Shown: positions 50,030 through 59,217 of the stretch, in pieces
Layout: every line of letters begins with the position of its first letter
Position numbering within the stretch: the first letter of the stretch is position 1
Source: Oscillospiraceae bacterium
GTDB taxonomy: Bacteria > Bacillota > Clostridia > Oscillospirales > Oscillospiraceae
Direction: 5' to 3'
NCBI GenBank assembly: GCA_017398625.1
Contig: JAFQFP010000024.1
Span: forward strand, 18,730 to 82,729
DNA: 64,000 nt
Notes under the pieces: model-generated
Database searches by the model: none
What the model saw: only the letters and a program-made list of their open reading frames with translations
What the model was told of the DNA's origin: nothing
Position numbers and translations under genes: made by a program

Positions 50030-51067
50030 ATGACCAGACAGATCATGGTGGGCAATGTACCCATTGGCGGCGGTGCGCCCATCGCCATTCAATCCATGCT
50101 CAATACCCGCACCACCGATGTGGAGGGTTCTCTTGCCCAGATCCGCCAGCTTCACACGGCGGGCTGCCAGATCGTCCGTCTGGCGGTGCCGGATCAGGAA
50201 GCGGCTCGGTGCTTTGCCCGGATCTGCAAGGAAAGCCCCTTGCCGCTGGTGGCGGATATCCATTTTGACTACCGTCTCGCCATTGCCGCCGCAGAAGGCG
50301 GCGCTGCCAAGATCCGCATCAATCCCGGCAACATCGGCGGGGAAGCTAATGTGGAAGCGGTGGTCTCCGTGTGCAAGGAGCGCAATATTCCCATCCGTAT
50401 CGGTGTGAACGGGGGCAGTCTGGATAAACGACTGCTGGAAAAGCACGGGCATCCCACCGCCGAAGCGCTGGTGGAGAGTGCCTTTGAGCATATCGCATTG
50501 CTGGAAAAGTTCCGGTTTTACGATACATGCGTATCCATGAAGTCCTCCACCGTGCCTACAATGGTGGCTGCAAGCCGCCTGTTCCGGGAAAAGTGCGACT
50601 ATCCGCTGCACATCGGCGTTACTGAGACAGGACCTGTGCGTATGGGTCTGATGAAGTCTGCCATGGGCATTGGCGCTCTGCTGCTGGACGGCATCGGCGA
50701 TACCATCCGTGTCAGCCTTACCGATGATCCTGTGGAGGAAGTCTATGCCGCCAAGGATATTTTGAAGGCCGCAGGGCTGCGTAGGGAGGGCGTGAACATC
50801 ATCTCCTGTCCCACCTGCGGACGCACCCGCATCGATCTGATCGGGCTGGTGAACCGGGTGGATGAGGCACTGAAGGATTGTCAAAAGCCTATTACCGTAG
50901 CGGTCATGGGCTGTGTTGTCAACGGTCCCGGAGAAGCCCGGGAGGCGGATATCGGCATTGCCGGCGGTGACGGCTTCGGCATGATCTTTGAAAAGGGTCA
51001 GCCTGTGGAAAAGCTGCCCTATGACCGGCTCCTAGAAGCGCTTTTAATGAGGATCGAAAATTTTTAG
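50030..51067 (+). CDS. ispG: 4-hydroxy-3-methylbut-2-en-1-yl diphosphate synthase
   Basis: A 345-residue IspG, the penultimate MEP-pathway step, which uses a [4Fe-4S] cluster to reduce 2-C-methyl-erythritol cyclodiphosphate. The cluster cysteines are in SCPTCGRTRID (about 262-272) and VMGCVVNGPGEA (about 294-305). The N-terminal barrel has TTDVEGSLAQI and IRINPGNIG. GGAGGAGGG precedes the ATG. It is the shorter bacterial form without the plant insertion. Confidence 0.96.
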   Translation: MTRQIMVGNVPIGGGAPIAIQSMLNTRTTDVEGSLAQIRQLHTAGCQIVRLAVPDQEAARCFARICKESPLPLVADIHFDYRLAIAAAEGGAAKIRINPGNIGGEANVEAVVSVCKERNIPIRIGVNGGSLDKRLLEKHGHPTAEALVESAFEHIALLEKFRFYDTCVSMKSSTVPTMVAASRLFREKCDYPLHIGVTETGPVRMGLMKSAMGIGALLLDGIGDTIRVSLTDDPVEEVYAAKDILKAAGLRREGVNIISCPTCGRTRIDLIGLVNRVDEALKDCQKPITVAVMGCVVNGPGEAREADIGIAGGDGFGMIFEKGQPVEKLPYDRLLEALLMRIENF

Positions 51068-51074
51068 GAGATCT

Positions 51075-54000
51075 ATGAAAGAGAACATTTACTTTTTGAA
51101 TATGTTTTCTGAGTATAAGCCGCCTGAGGCGCTGGAAAGCGCTTTTTCTCAGGCGGCTATCATCGCTGCCCAGATCTATCCGGAGGAGCGCCGTGTGGAG
51201 CTGGAGCTTTCCTGTCCTAAATACATCCCTCTGACCGCTTTGCGGCAGGCACGGGTGGATATTTGCGGCATCTATGGGCTGAAGGATGTGGCGATGAAGA
51301 TCAAGCATCCTGCCCATCAGCTCCATAGCATTGAGCCGGAGGAGCTTGCCATGCTGTTTGTGGAGCAAAACTCCATGAACATGGGTACCCTTGCCGGGGC
51401 TTCGTGGCAGTGGCGGGAGAACACATTGGTGGTGCACCTGCAGGGCAACGGAAAGCAGACCCTGCTGGAGTGCAGCCGGGCAGTGCAGGAAGATTTGCGC
51501 AGCCGATTTGGCATAGCGGTGGAGATAGAATTTGAGGTAGGGAACTCGCTGGAAGGACAGGCTCTGTTTGATGCACTGGAAATCATGCGCAGTGAGATTA
51601 TGGACAACCTGCCTAGGTCGGCAGCCGCCGAGGAAAAGCCCAAGGAGAAGAAGCCGGAGGCGATCTACGGAAAGCCCTTCCGGGGAGAAGCTGTTCCCAT
51701 GGAAAAGCTGGTGCTGAACATGGGTAATGTGGTGGTAGAGGGCAAGGTATTTGCCATTGAGCACCGCTTCTTGGAAAAGAACAATGCTTGGGTCATCTGC
51801 TTCGACATCACGGACAATACCTCCTCTGTCCGCGTCAGCCGCTACATGAAAAAGACGGAAGCACAGCCGATCTTGGATGCGGTAAAGATGGGCTCTGTGC
51901 TCCGTGTGCTGGGCAGACAGGAGGTTGACCGCTACAGCAACGATGTGGTGATGCGTCCTGCTGCCATCATGCCCGGCAGTATGCCCAAGCGGCAGGATAC
52001 TGCCTCCGGCGGCAAGCGGGTGGAGCTGCATCTGCATACCACCATGAGCAAAATGGATGCGCTTACCGTTACGGAAGACGCCATCAAGCAAGCGGCAGCT
52101 TGGGGACACCGCGCCATCGCCATTACCGACCATGGCTGCGTCCAATCCTTTACCGATGCGCTGCATGTGGTGGAGTCGTGGAAGGGTGCGCCTAAGGTTG
52201 CAGGCACCGACGAGGATATCAAGATCCTCTATGGCTGCGAGGGCTACTACATAAACGATGTGGATGACCGTCTGGTGGTTCTCGGCGATGGCGATATGAC
52301 CATGGATGGGGAGTATGTAGCTTTTGATCTGGAAACCACGGGACTTTCCGCTGAAAATGACCGGATCATCGAGATCGGTGCTGTTCTCATGCGGGACGGC
52401 AAGGAGCTGGAGCGTTTCCAAGCCTTTGCAAATCCCGGTCAGCCTCTGCGTCAGGAGATCGTGGAGCTGACAGGTATCACCGATGAAATGCTTTCCGACG
52501 CGCCGGATATCCGTCAGGTGCTGCCGGAGTTCCTCGCCTTTGTGGGCGGACGGATGCTGGTAGCCCATAATGCCAAGTTCGATACCGGCTTTGTACGGGC
52601 AGAGTGTAAGCGGCAGGGGATCGCCTATGATCTTACCGCTGCCGATACGCTGATTCTTGCCCAGCAGCTTATGCCCCAGCTCAACCGGTTCAAGCTGGAT
52701 ATCGTGGCAAAGGCGCTGAGCCTTCCCAATTTCAACCATCACCGGGCGGCAGATGATGCCAATATCTGCGGTTTGATCATGGCAAAATTCTTGAAAATGC
52801 TGCAGGAGCAGGGCTACCATAGCCTGCAGGAGGCAGGCGCGGCACTGCTGCGCCAGCGCTCCAAGGGTGTGATCTTCTCCCGGAAACCTCAGCATATCAT
52901 TCTCATTGCCAAGAACCAGATGGGCTTGCGCAATCTCTACCATCTGCTGTCCAATGCCAATCTGGAATACTTCAAGGCGCAGCCCCGGATCCCAAAGTCT
53001 GAGCTGATGGAGCTGCGTGAGGGTATTATCATTGGCTCTGCCTGTGAAAACAATGAGCTGTATCAAGCGGTTCTGGCAGGAAAGCCGGAGCATGAGCTGA
53101 AGAGGATCGCTTCTTTCTATGACTATCTGGAGATCCAGCCCATTTCCAACAACCGTTTCATGCTGGAAAGCAGAGATGGAAAGCCCCCCATTGTGGGCTC
53201 TGTGGAAGCGCTTCGGGACATTAACCGTACCATCGTCCGTCTGGGCGAGGAGCTGGGTAAGATAGTGGTCGCCACGGGAGATGTCCACTTCCTGAACCCG
53301 GAGGACGAGATCTTCCGGCATATTCTGCTTGCGACCAACGGCTACAAGGACTGCGATAATCCCAATCCCTTGTATTTCCGTACCACCGATGAGATGCTTC
53401 AGGAATTCTCTTATCTGGGAGAGGACAAGGCGTACGAGGTGGTGGTCACCAACACCAACCTCATTGCGGATATGTGTGATCTGGTGCGTCCTGTACCCCA
53501 TAACCTGTTCGCGCCTTCCATCGAGAATTCAGTGGAGGATCTGAAAAGTCTGGTCTACGGCAAATTCCGTTTGCTTTACGGAGAGAATCCTCCGGAGTTG
53601 ATGGTCAAGCGCGTGGAGACGGAGCTCAACGACATTATCAACTGCCACTATGATGTGATCTATATGTCTGCCCAGAAGCTGGTGCAGAATTCTTTGGAGC
53701 ACAACTATCTGGTAGGCTCCCGCGGTTCTGTGGGCTCTTCTATCGTGGCGTACCTTTCCGGCATTACGGAGGTTAATTCCTTCCCACCCCATTACCGCTG
53801 CCCCAATGAAGCATGTAAGTACACCACCTTTGATGTGCCTGCCGGCTACGGATGCGGTGCGGACCTGCCGGACGCGGTGTGCCCAAAGTGCGGCACCCCG
53901 TTTGAAAAGGACGGCTTTAACATTCCCTTCGAGACCTTCCTTGGCTTCGGCGGCGACAAGGTGCCGGATATTGACTTGAATTTCTCCGGTGAATATCAGG

Positions 54001-55400
54001 CAAGTGCCCACGCCTACTGCGTGGAGATGTTCGGAAAATCCCATGTGTTCCGTGCAGGCACGGTGGGCACTGTGGCGGAAAAGACCGCTTTCGGCTATGC
54101 AAAAAAATATCTGGACGAGCGGGGCTTGAATCCCGGCAGGGCAGAGGAGAACCGTCTGGCGGCGGGCTGCGTAGGTGTTCGACGCACCACGGGTCAGCAC
54201 CCCGGCGGTCTGGTGGTCATTCCCCAAGAAAACGAGATTTGGGATTTCTGTCCGGTTCAGCACCCTGCCGACGATCCTAAATCCGACCAGATCACCACCC
54301 ATTTTGAATACCACTCCATGGAGGAGAATCTGTTGAAGCTGGATATGCTGGGACATGACGATCCCACCATGATCCGCATGATGGAGGATCTGACCGGCGT
54401 GGATGCCAAGAAGATTCCGCTGGACGATAAGAAGACCATGTCCATCTTCACCTCCTCCAAGGTGCTGGGCTATGAAAACGATCCGATTCTCGGACCCACC
54501 GGCGCTGTAGCGGTGCCGGAATTCAACACCCGGTTCACCCGTGGCGTGTTGCTGGATACCAAACCCACCAAGTTTGATTTTTTGGTGCGTATCTCCGGTT
54601 ATACCCACGGAACCGATGTTTGGCTGGGCAACGCCAAGGATCTGATCGTGTCCGGCACAACGGATGTGGACGGTACCATAGGCTGCCGTGACGATATCAT
54701 GCTGTATCTGATCTCCTGCGGACTTCCGGAAAAGCGGGCGTTCAAGATCATGGAGATGGTTCGTAAGGGCAAGGGCTTGCCTGACGGTGCCGAGGAGGAA
54801 ATGCGCAAGGCAGGTGTGCCGGAGTGGTACATCGGCTCCTGTAAAAAGATCAAATACCTGTTCCCGAAAGCCCATGCGGTGGCGTATGTTATGATGGCGT
54901 TCCGCATCGCGTGGTTCAAGGTCTATTATCCGCTGGCGTTTTACGCCGCATATTTCTACCGCAGAAGCCAGAAGGGCGGCTTTGATGCCTTGCTTATGAC
55001 CGGAGGGCTGGAATCGGTGAAGGAGAATATCAAAGCCATTGAAAATGACGCGGAAGCAACCGATAAGGACGAGGGTATGCTGACCACGCTGGAGGTGGTC
55101 TACGAATATTACCTCCGGGGCTTTGAATTCCTGCCAATCGACATTTATAAGAGTGATGCCACCAAATTTTTGGTGGAAGGGAATAAGCTGCGCCCGCCCT
55201 TTGTAGCGATCTCCGGTCTGGGCGAAAGCGCCGCCCATGATATTGTGGCAGGCAGAAAAGGCAAGACCTTCCTTTCTATTGAGGACTTTTCTGCCGCCTG
55301 TCCCAAGGTCTCTAAGACCCATATTCAAATGCTCAAGGATGGCGGCGCCTTCGGCGACCTGCCGGATACCAGTCAAGTAAGCCTATTCGGCATGTTCTGA
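51075..55400 (+). CDS. polC: DNA polymerase III PolC (Gram-positive replicative polymerase)
   Basis: A 1441-residue PolC of typical length. In order: N-terminal domain and OB fold (about 1-310); a PHP domain (KRVELHLHTTMSKMDALT near 315) split by the proofreading exonuclease (VAFDLETTGLSAENDRIIEIG near 416; HHRAADDA near 556); a zinc-ligand cluster (CPNEACKY and CPKCGTPF); the polymerase catalytic motif KVPDIDLNFSGEYQ (near 965); and a C-terminal helix-hairpin-helix region. PolC is the leading-strand replicase of low-GC Gram-positives. It starts seven bases after ispG behind TAGGAG and ends the operon. Confidence 0.97.
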   Translation: MKENIYFLNMFSEYKPPEALESAFSQAAIIAAQIYPEERRVELELSCPKYIPLTALRQARVDICGIYGLKDVAMKIKHPAHQLHSIEPEELAMLFVEQNSMNMGTLAGASWQWRENTLVVHLQGNGKQTLLECSRAVQEDLRSRFGIAVEIEFEVGNSLEGQALFDALEIMRSEIMDNLPRSAAAEEKPKEKKPEAIYGKPFRGEAVPMEKLVLNMGNVVVEGKVFAIEHRFLEKNNAWVICFDITDNTSSVRVSRYMKKTEAQPILDAVKMGSVLRVLGRQEVDRYSNDVVMRPAAIMPGSMPKRQDTASGGKRVELHLHTTMSKMDALTVTEDAIKQAAAWGHRAIAITDHGCVQSFTDALHVVESWKGAPKVAGTDEDIKILYGCEGYYINDVDDRLVVLGDGDMTMDGEYVAFDLETTGLSAENDRIIEIGAVLMRDGKELERFQAFANPGQPLRQEIVELTGITDEMLSDAPDIRQVLPEFLAFVGGRMLVAHNAKFDTGFVRAECKRQGIAYDLTAADTLILAQQLMPQLNRFKLDIVAKALSLPNFNHHRAADDANICGLIMAKFLKMLQEQGYHSLQEAGAALLRQRSKGVIFSRKPQHIILIAKNQMGLRNLYHLLSNANLEYFKAQPRIPKSELMELREGIIIGSACENNELYQAVLAGKPEHELKRIASFYDYLEIQPISNNRFMLESRDGKPPIVGSVEALRDINRTIVRLGEELGKIVVATGDVHFLNPEDEIFRHILLATNGYKDCDNPNPLYFRTTDEMLQEFSYLGEDKAYEVVVTNTNLIADMCDLVRPVPHNLFAPSIENSVEDLKSLVYGKFRLLYGENPPELMVKRVETELNDIINCHYDVIYMSAQKLVQNSLEHNYLVGSRGSVGSSIVAYLSGITEVNSFPPHYRCPNEACKYTTFDVPAGYGCGADLPDAVCPKCGTPFEKDGFNIPFETFLGFGGDKVPDIDLNFSGEYQASAHAYCVEMFGKSHVFRAGTVGTVAEKTAFGYAKKYLDERGLNPGRAEENRLAAGCVGVRRTTGQHPGGLVVIPQENEIWDFCPVQHPADDPKSDQITTHFEYHSMEENLLKLDMLGHDDPTMIRMMEDLTGVDAKKIPLDDKKTMSIFTSSKVLGYENDPILGPTGAVAVPEFNTRFTRGVLLDTKPTKFDFLVRISGYTHGTDVWLGNAKDLIVSGTTDVDGTIGCRDDIMLYLISCGLPEKRAFKIMEMVRKGKGLPDGAEEEMRKAGVPEWYIGSCKKIKYLFPKAHAVAYVMMAFRIAWFKVYYPLAFYAAYFYRRSQKGGFDALLMTGGLESVKENIKAIENDAEATDKDEGMLTTLEVVYEYYLRGFEFLPIDIYKSDATKFLVEGNKLRPPFVAISGLGESAAHDIVAGRKGKTFLSIEDFSAACPKVSKTHIQMLKDGGAFGDLPDTSQVSLFGMF

Positions 55401-55434
55401 TTGGGCATAAAGAGCATAAGGCATAAACAGCAAG

Positions 55435-55463
55435 TTGCGCTTTTCGCGCGGCTGTGCTACACT
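55435..55463 (+). promoter_or_regulatory. promoter of the uridine phosphorylase gene
   Basis: TTGCGC (55435-55440) and TACACT (55458-55463), spacer 17 bases. No terminator is visible between polC and this promoter. Confidence 0.6.
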
Positions 55464-55487
55464 AAGAAAAAACAAGGAGGGATCTTT

Positions 55488-56252
55488 ATGCAGGCTACGG
55501 AAAAACAGTTTCATATCCGCTGTAGCAAAGGAGATGTAGGTCGCTATGTATTCCTACCCGGTGATCCGGGGCGGTGCGAAGCCATTGCGTCTTTCTTTGA
55601 TGATCCGGTACATATCGGTATGAACCGGGAGTACAATATTTACACCGGTTATCTGCTGGGGGAGAAGGTTTCCGTATGCTCCACCGGTATTGGCGGCCCT
55701 TCCGCTGCTATCGCCATGGAGGAGCTGGCTGCCATCGGCGCGGATACCTTCATCCGTGTGGGTACCTGCGGAGGCATCGATCTGGATGTGCTGCCCGGAG
55801 ATGTGGTGGTCGCCACAGGTGCCATCCGCTATGAGCATACTTCGCTTGAGTATGCTCCCATCGAATTTCCTGCGGTGGCGGATTTTGGTATTACCGCAGC
55901 GCTGAAGGCTGCAGGTGAGGAGTTGGGCTATAATACCCATGTGGGTGTTGTCCAATGTAAGGATTCCTTTTATGGGCAGCATGCCCCTGAGAGATCCCCG
56001 GTGTCCTATGAGCTGCTGCAGAAGTGGGATGCATGGAAGCGGCTGGGTGTCAAGGCAAGCGAGATGGAATCTGCCACGCTGTTTGTGGTTGCGGCAGCGC
56101 TGGGCGTACGGTGCGGAAGCTGTTTCCATGCGGTCTGGAATCAAGAGCGGGAAAAGCTGGGAATGTTTATGCCCATGACAGAGGATACTTCCGCCGCGAT
56201 CCGTGTGGGCATCGAAGCAATGAAGCGTCTCATCCGTACCGATAAGAATTAA
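55488..56252 (+). CDS. udp: uridine phosphorylase
   Basis: A 254-residue NP-I family phosphorylase that splits uridine with phosphate into uracil and ribose 1-phosphate. [14 protein letters not shown] is the phosphate-binding start, [16 protein letters not shown] and RVGTCGGID follow, and the nucleoside-binding [13 protein letters not shown] is near residue 190. I start at the ATG at 55488 behind AAGGAGGG. A purine-nucleoside relative is the alternative, but the EMESATLF form fits uridine phosphorylases. Confidence 0.88.
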   Translation: MQATEKQFHIRCSKGDVGRYVFLPGDPGRCEAIASFFDDPVHIGMNREYNIYTGYLLGEKVSVCSTGIGGPSAAIAMEELAAIGADTFIRVGTCGGIDLDVLPGDVVVATGAIRYEHTSLEYAPIEFPAVADFGITAALKAAGEELGYNTHVGVVQCKDSFYGQHAPERSPVSYELLQKWDAWKRLGVKASEMESATLFVVAAALGVRCGSCFHAVWNQEREKLGMFMPMTEDTSAAIRVGIEAMKRLIRTDKN

Positions 56253-56290
56253 CAGGGTCTAGAACAAAAGTGTAGAAGAAAGGAACCTAT

Positions 56291-58063
56291 ATGTCGTCTT
56301 ATATCTTCAATATCATCTCCCTGCTGGGCGGTCTGGCGCTGTTCCTATTTGGTATGGACACCATGGGTAAGGCGCTGGAGCGGCAGGCAGGCGGTAAGCT
56401 GCAGACCATCCTCGCAAAAATGAGCTCCAATGTCTTTAAGGGCTTTTTGTTGGGTATGGCGGTTACTGCTGTGATCCAATCCTCCTCCGCTACCACCGTC
56501 ATGGTGGTTGGCTTCGTAAACTCCGGCATTATGACGCTGAAGCAGGCGGTAGGCGTGATCATGGGCTCCAATATCGGTACTACCGTGACCTCATGGATCC
56601 TTTCCTTGAGCGGTCTGGAGGGCAGCAGCTTCATTGTTAAGATCTTTAAGCCATCCACATTGGCACCGCTGATCGGCATTGTGGGCATCGTGCTGTTCAT
56701 GTTCACCAAGAGTGAAAAGAAGCGGGGCATCGGTGTTATTATGCTGGGCTTTCTTGCGCTGATGACCGGCATGGACATTATGGGCGACAGTATGGAGTTT
56801 TTGGAGGATGAGCCTTGGTTTGCTCAGCTTATGATCTCCTTCAGCAATCCTATCATCGGTATCCTGTTTGGTGCACTGCTGACAGCCATGATCCAATCCT
56901 CCTCCGCATCCATCGGTATTCTGCAGAGCCTGTGTCTCACCGGCGTGGTGACCTATGGCGCCGCGATTCCCATCATTCTGGGACAGAATATCGGTACCTG
57001 TATCACTGCGATGATGGGCGCCATCGGTGCCAATCGAAATGCCCGCCGTACCGCTATGGTGCATCTGCTGTTCAATGTGGTGGGTGTGTTGTTGTTCAGT
57101 ATTGTGTTCTATGGTCTCGGTTTGTTCATTGATTGGAGTTTCCTAAATGAATCTGCCAGCGCATGGAATATCGCTGTGATCCACACCATTTTTAATGTGG
57201 GCGCTACCGCAGTTTTGATGCCTATGAACGGGCTGCTGGTAAAGCTTGCCTATCTGTTTGTACCTGCTGAGCCTGTTCATCAGACGCCTGTTCTGCTGGA
57301 CGAGCGTTTGTTGGCTACCCCGGCGGTCGCCATTCAGCGCGCTCACGATATCGCCGGAAAGATGGGTGCGGATGCTGCCGAGGCTATGCGCCTTGCCATG
57401 GGACTTACCGTGAGCTTCAATGCGGACACCATGACTAAGGTGCTGGAGCTTGAGGATAATACGGACCGTTATCAAGATGCTCTGGGCACTTATCTTGTGA
57501 AGCTTTCCGAGAAGAGGCTCTCCGTTGCGGATAACCGTATCCTCAATACCATGCTATATACTGTTTCCGACATGGAACGGATCGGCGACCATGCGGTTTC
57601 CATTGCCAAGGCTGCACTGGAGATCGAGGAGAAGAAGATCACGTTCTCCGATCAGGCAAAGGCAGAGCTGGAGATTCTGAGGAAGGCAGTTACCGATGTG
57701 GTGGATCGCACCATCGCTGCCTATGAGAACTTCGATGTACAGCGGGCTATCAAGGTTGAGCCCCGGGAGCAGGTGGTAGACTCTCTGGTTCGTGAGATCA
57801 GATCCCGCCATGTCCGCCGTCTGCGTGACGGCCGCTGCTCCGTGGAATATGGCTTTGTTCTGGAGGATATGCTGACCGCCTACAAGCGTATTGCTGACCA
57901 CTGCTCCAATATTGCCGTGGAGATCCTGCAGGTGGCAGAGGGCAAGCTGGAGGCGCATGAATACCTCAATGCGCTGAAGGCAGGAGAGCTGGAGGAATCC
58001 GCAGCGTTCTCCGAGCAGTTTGCCCGGTACAAGGCACTGTATGCTTTCCCTGAAGAAGAGTAA
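56291..58063 (+). CDS. Na/Pi cotransporter family protein with C-terminal PhoU-like domain
   Basis: A 590-residue membrane protein of the NptA/YjbB type. Two inverted repeats each carry the QSSSA signature (VIQSSSATTVMVVGFVNSG near 58-76 and MIQSSSASIGILQS near 201-214) followed by GSNIGTT or GQNIGTC. About eight to nine hydrophobic segments end near residue 315. Residues about 350-580 are helical and PhoU-like. The family moves phosphate, usually with sodium and often outwards. It lies 38 bases behind udp with AAAGGA and could be cotranscribed; phosphate is a substrate of both. Confidence 0.9.
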   Translation: MSSYIFNIISLLGGLALFLFGMDTMGKALERQAGGKLQTILAKMSSNVFKGFLLGMAVTAVIQSSSATTVMVVGFVNSGIMTLKQAVGVIMGSNIGTTVTSWILSLSGLEGSSFIVKIFKPSTLAPLIGIVGIVLFMFTKSEKKRGIGVIMLGFLALMTGMDIMGDSMEFLEDEPWFAQLMISFSNPIIGILFGALLTAMIQSSSASIGILQSLCLTGVVTYGAAIPIILGQNIGTCITAMMGAIGANRNARRTAMVHLLFNVVGVLLFSIVFYGLGLFIDWSFLNESASAWNIAVIHTIFNVGATAVLMPMNGLLVKLAYLFVPAEPVHQTPVLLDERLLATPAVAIQRAHDIAGKMGADAAEAMRLAMGLTVSFNADTMTKVLELEDNTDRYQDALGTYLVKLSEKRLSVADNRILNTMLYTVSDMERIGDHAVSIAKAALEIEEKKITFSDQAKAELEILRKAVTDVVDRTIAAYENFDVQRAIKVEPREQVVDSLVREIRSRHVRRLRDGRCSVEYGFVLEDMLTAYKRIADHCSNIAVEILQVAEGKLEAHEYLNALKAGELEESAAFSEQFARYKALYAFPEEE

Positions 58064-58067
58064 TAAG

Positions 58068-58102
58068 AAAAAATCGGCTGAGTCAAACTCAGCCGATTTT
58101 TT
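58068..58102. terminator. bidirectional terminator
   Basis: AAAAATCGGCTGAGT pairs with ACTCAGCCGATTTTT around CAA, between the convergent Na/Pi and EamA genes. Confidence 0.9.
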
Positions 58103-59000
58103 ATGGAGTCTGTTTTTTTGTTTTAATGGGGATTTGGGAAAGGATGACGGCGGCAAACACCAGCACGCAGCCGATGGTTTCGTTAGCACTCAGTCTTTCA
58201 TGAAGCAGCAGGCAGCCGAAGAGCACCGCGAATACCGATTCCAAGCTCATGATCAGCGATGCGGGAGTGGGCTCAAGCCGCTGCTGTCCTAGGATCTGCA
58301 GGGAATAGCCTGCGCCAAGTGACAGGAAGCCGGCATACGCCAAGGGAACGAGGCAATCGGAAATGCCTTGCCAAGTAGGCTGCTCCGTGCCCACCATCGC
58401 GATGGCAGAAAGCACGGTACACACCAGAGATTGGATACAGTTGAGCCGCAGAGCATCAACGGAGTCGGCAAAATGATCCACAACTATGATCTGGATGGCA
58501 AACATCAGCGCACAGCCCAACAGGAACAGGTCACCCTGATTGATTTGGGCAACACCCGCACAGCTCAGCAGATACAGTCCTGCTGCCGCCAGAAGTACAG
58601 CAAAAGGGATCATAGGAGAGGGCTTGCGCTTCAAAAACAGCCCGATCAGCGGCACCATAATGATGTACATAGCGGTAAGGAAGGCGGATTTACCTGCGTC
58701 GGTATCAATAAGCCCGATCTGCTGCAGATTCACAGCAAGGAACAGGGGGATACCGCACAGGATCCCTGCCAGCCACAGCCGTTTGTCCATCCAACGGGAG
58801 AGATAAGTCTTTCCGTCCTTTTTGGGTCGGTCAAACAGATAGATCACAGGCAGCAGACCGATCACTGCCATAGCGCAGCGAACCGCTTGAAAGGTAAATG
58901 GACCGATATGATCCATGCCTACGCTCTGAGCAACAAATGCGGATCCCCAGATAACCGTTGCCAGCAGCAGAAAGGCACTGCCCTTAATTCGTTCTTTCAT
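58101..59000 (-). CDS. EamA/DMT family transporter
   Basis: A 299-residue drug/metabolite transporter with ten predicted hydrophobic segments in two EamA repeats (LLLATVIWGSAFVAQ at the start; SLGAGYSLQILGQQRLEPTPASLIMSLESVFAVLFG in the second). The substrate cannot be read from the sequence. I start at the ATG at 59000; the upstream frame runs through the promoter. No strong ribosome binding site is visible before it. Confidence 0.88.
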   Translation of the reverse strand: MKERIKGSAFLLLATVIWGSAFVAQSVGMDHIGPFTFQAVRCAMAVIGLLPVIYLFDRPKKDGKTYLSRWMDKRLWLAGILCGIPLFLAVNLQQIGLIDTDAGKSAFLTAMYIIMVPLIGLFLKRKPSPMIPFAVLLAAAGLYLLSCAGVAQINQGDLFLLGCALMFAIQIIVVDHFADSVDALRLNCIQSLVCTVLSAIAMVGTEQPTWQGISDCLVPLAYAGFLSLGAGYSLQILGQQRLEPTPASLIMSLESVFAVLFGCLLLHERLSANETIGCVLVFAAVILSQIPIKTKKQTP

Positions 59001-59019
59001 AAAATAATCACCGAGGGGG

Positions 59020-59048
59020 AATATACCACATTTTAGGGAAAAATGCAA
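59020..59048 (-). promoter_or_regulatory. promoter of the EamA gene
   Basis: On the minus strand TTGCAT and TATATT have a 17-base spacer. Confidence 0.7.
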
Positions 59049-59052
59049 CCGC

Positions 59053-59080
59053 TTGCAATGTTTGGTTTTTATGGTATAAT
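59053..59080 (+). promoter_or_regulatory. promoter of pepF
   Basis: TTGCAA (59053-59058) and TATAAT (59075-59080), spacer 16 bases. It is back to back with the EamA promoter, only four bases apart. Confidence 0.75.
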
Positions 59081-59217
59081 AACTGCAAAAGTGGTTGTTA
59101 TACCAATTTATCGCCATATTCCTCCCCGGTGCTGCCGGGAACCGGAAAATATGGCTATAGTATACCATTTCGCTTACGCTACATGGCATACTAAAGAAAA
59201 AACGGAGGCGATCAAAA
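59081..59217 (+). promoter_or_regulatory. structured 5' leader of pepF
   Basis: The 137-base leader can fold a long hairpin: GCCATATTCC (about 59112-59121) pairs with GGAAAATATGGC (about 59143-59154), with a CCCGG/CCGGG inner stem. It matches no riboswitch I know. A role in mRNA stability or control is inference. Confidence 0.4.
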
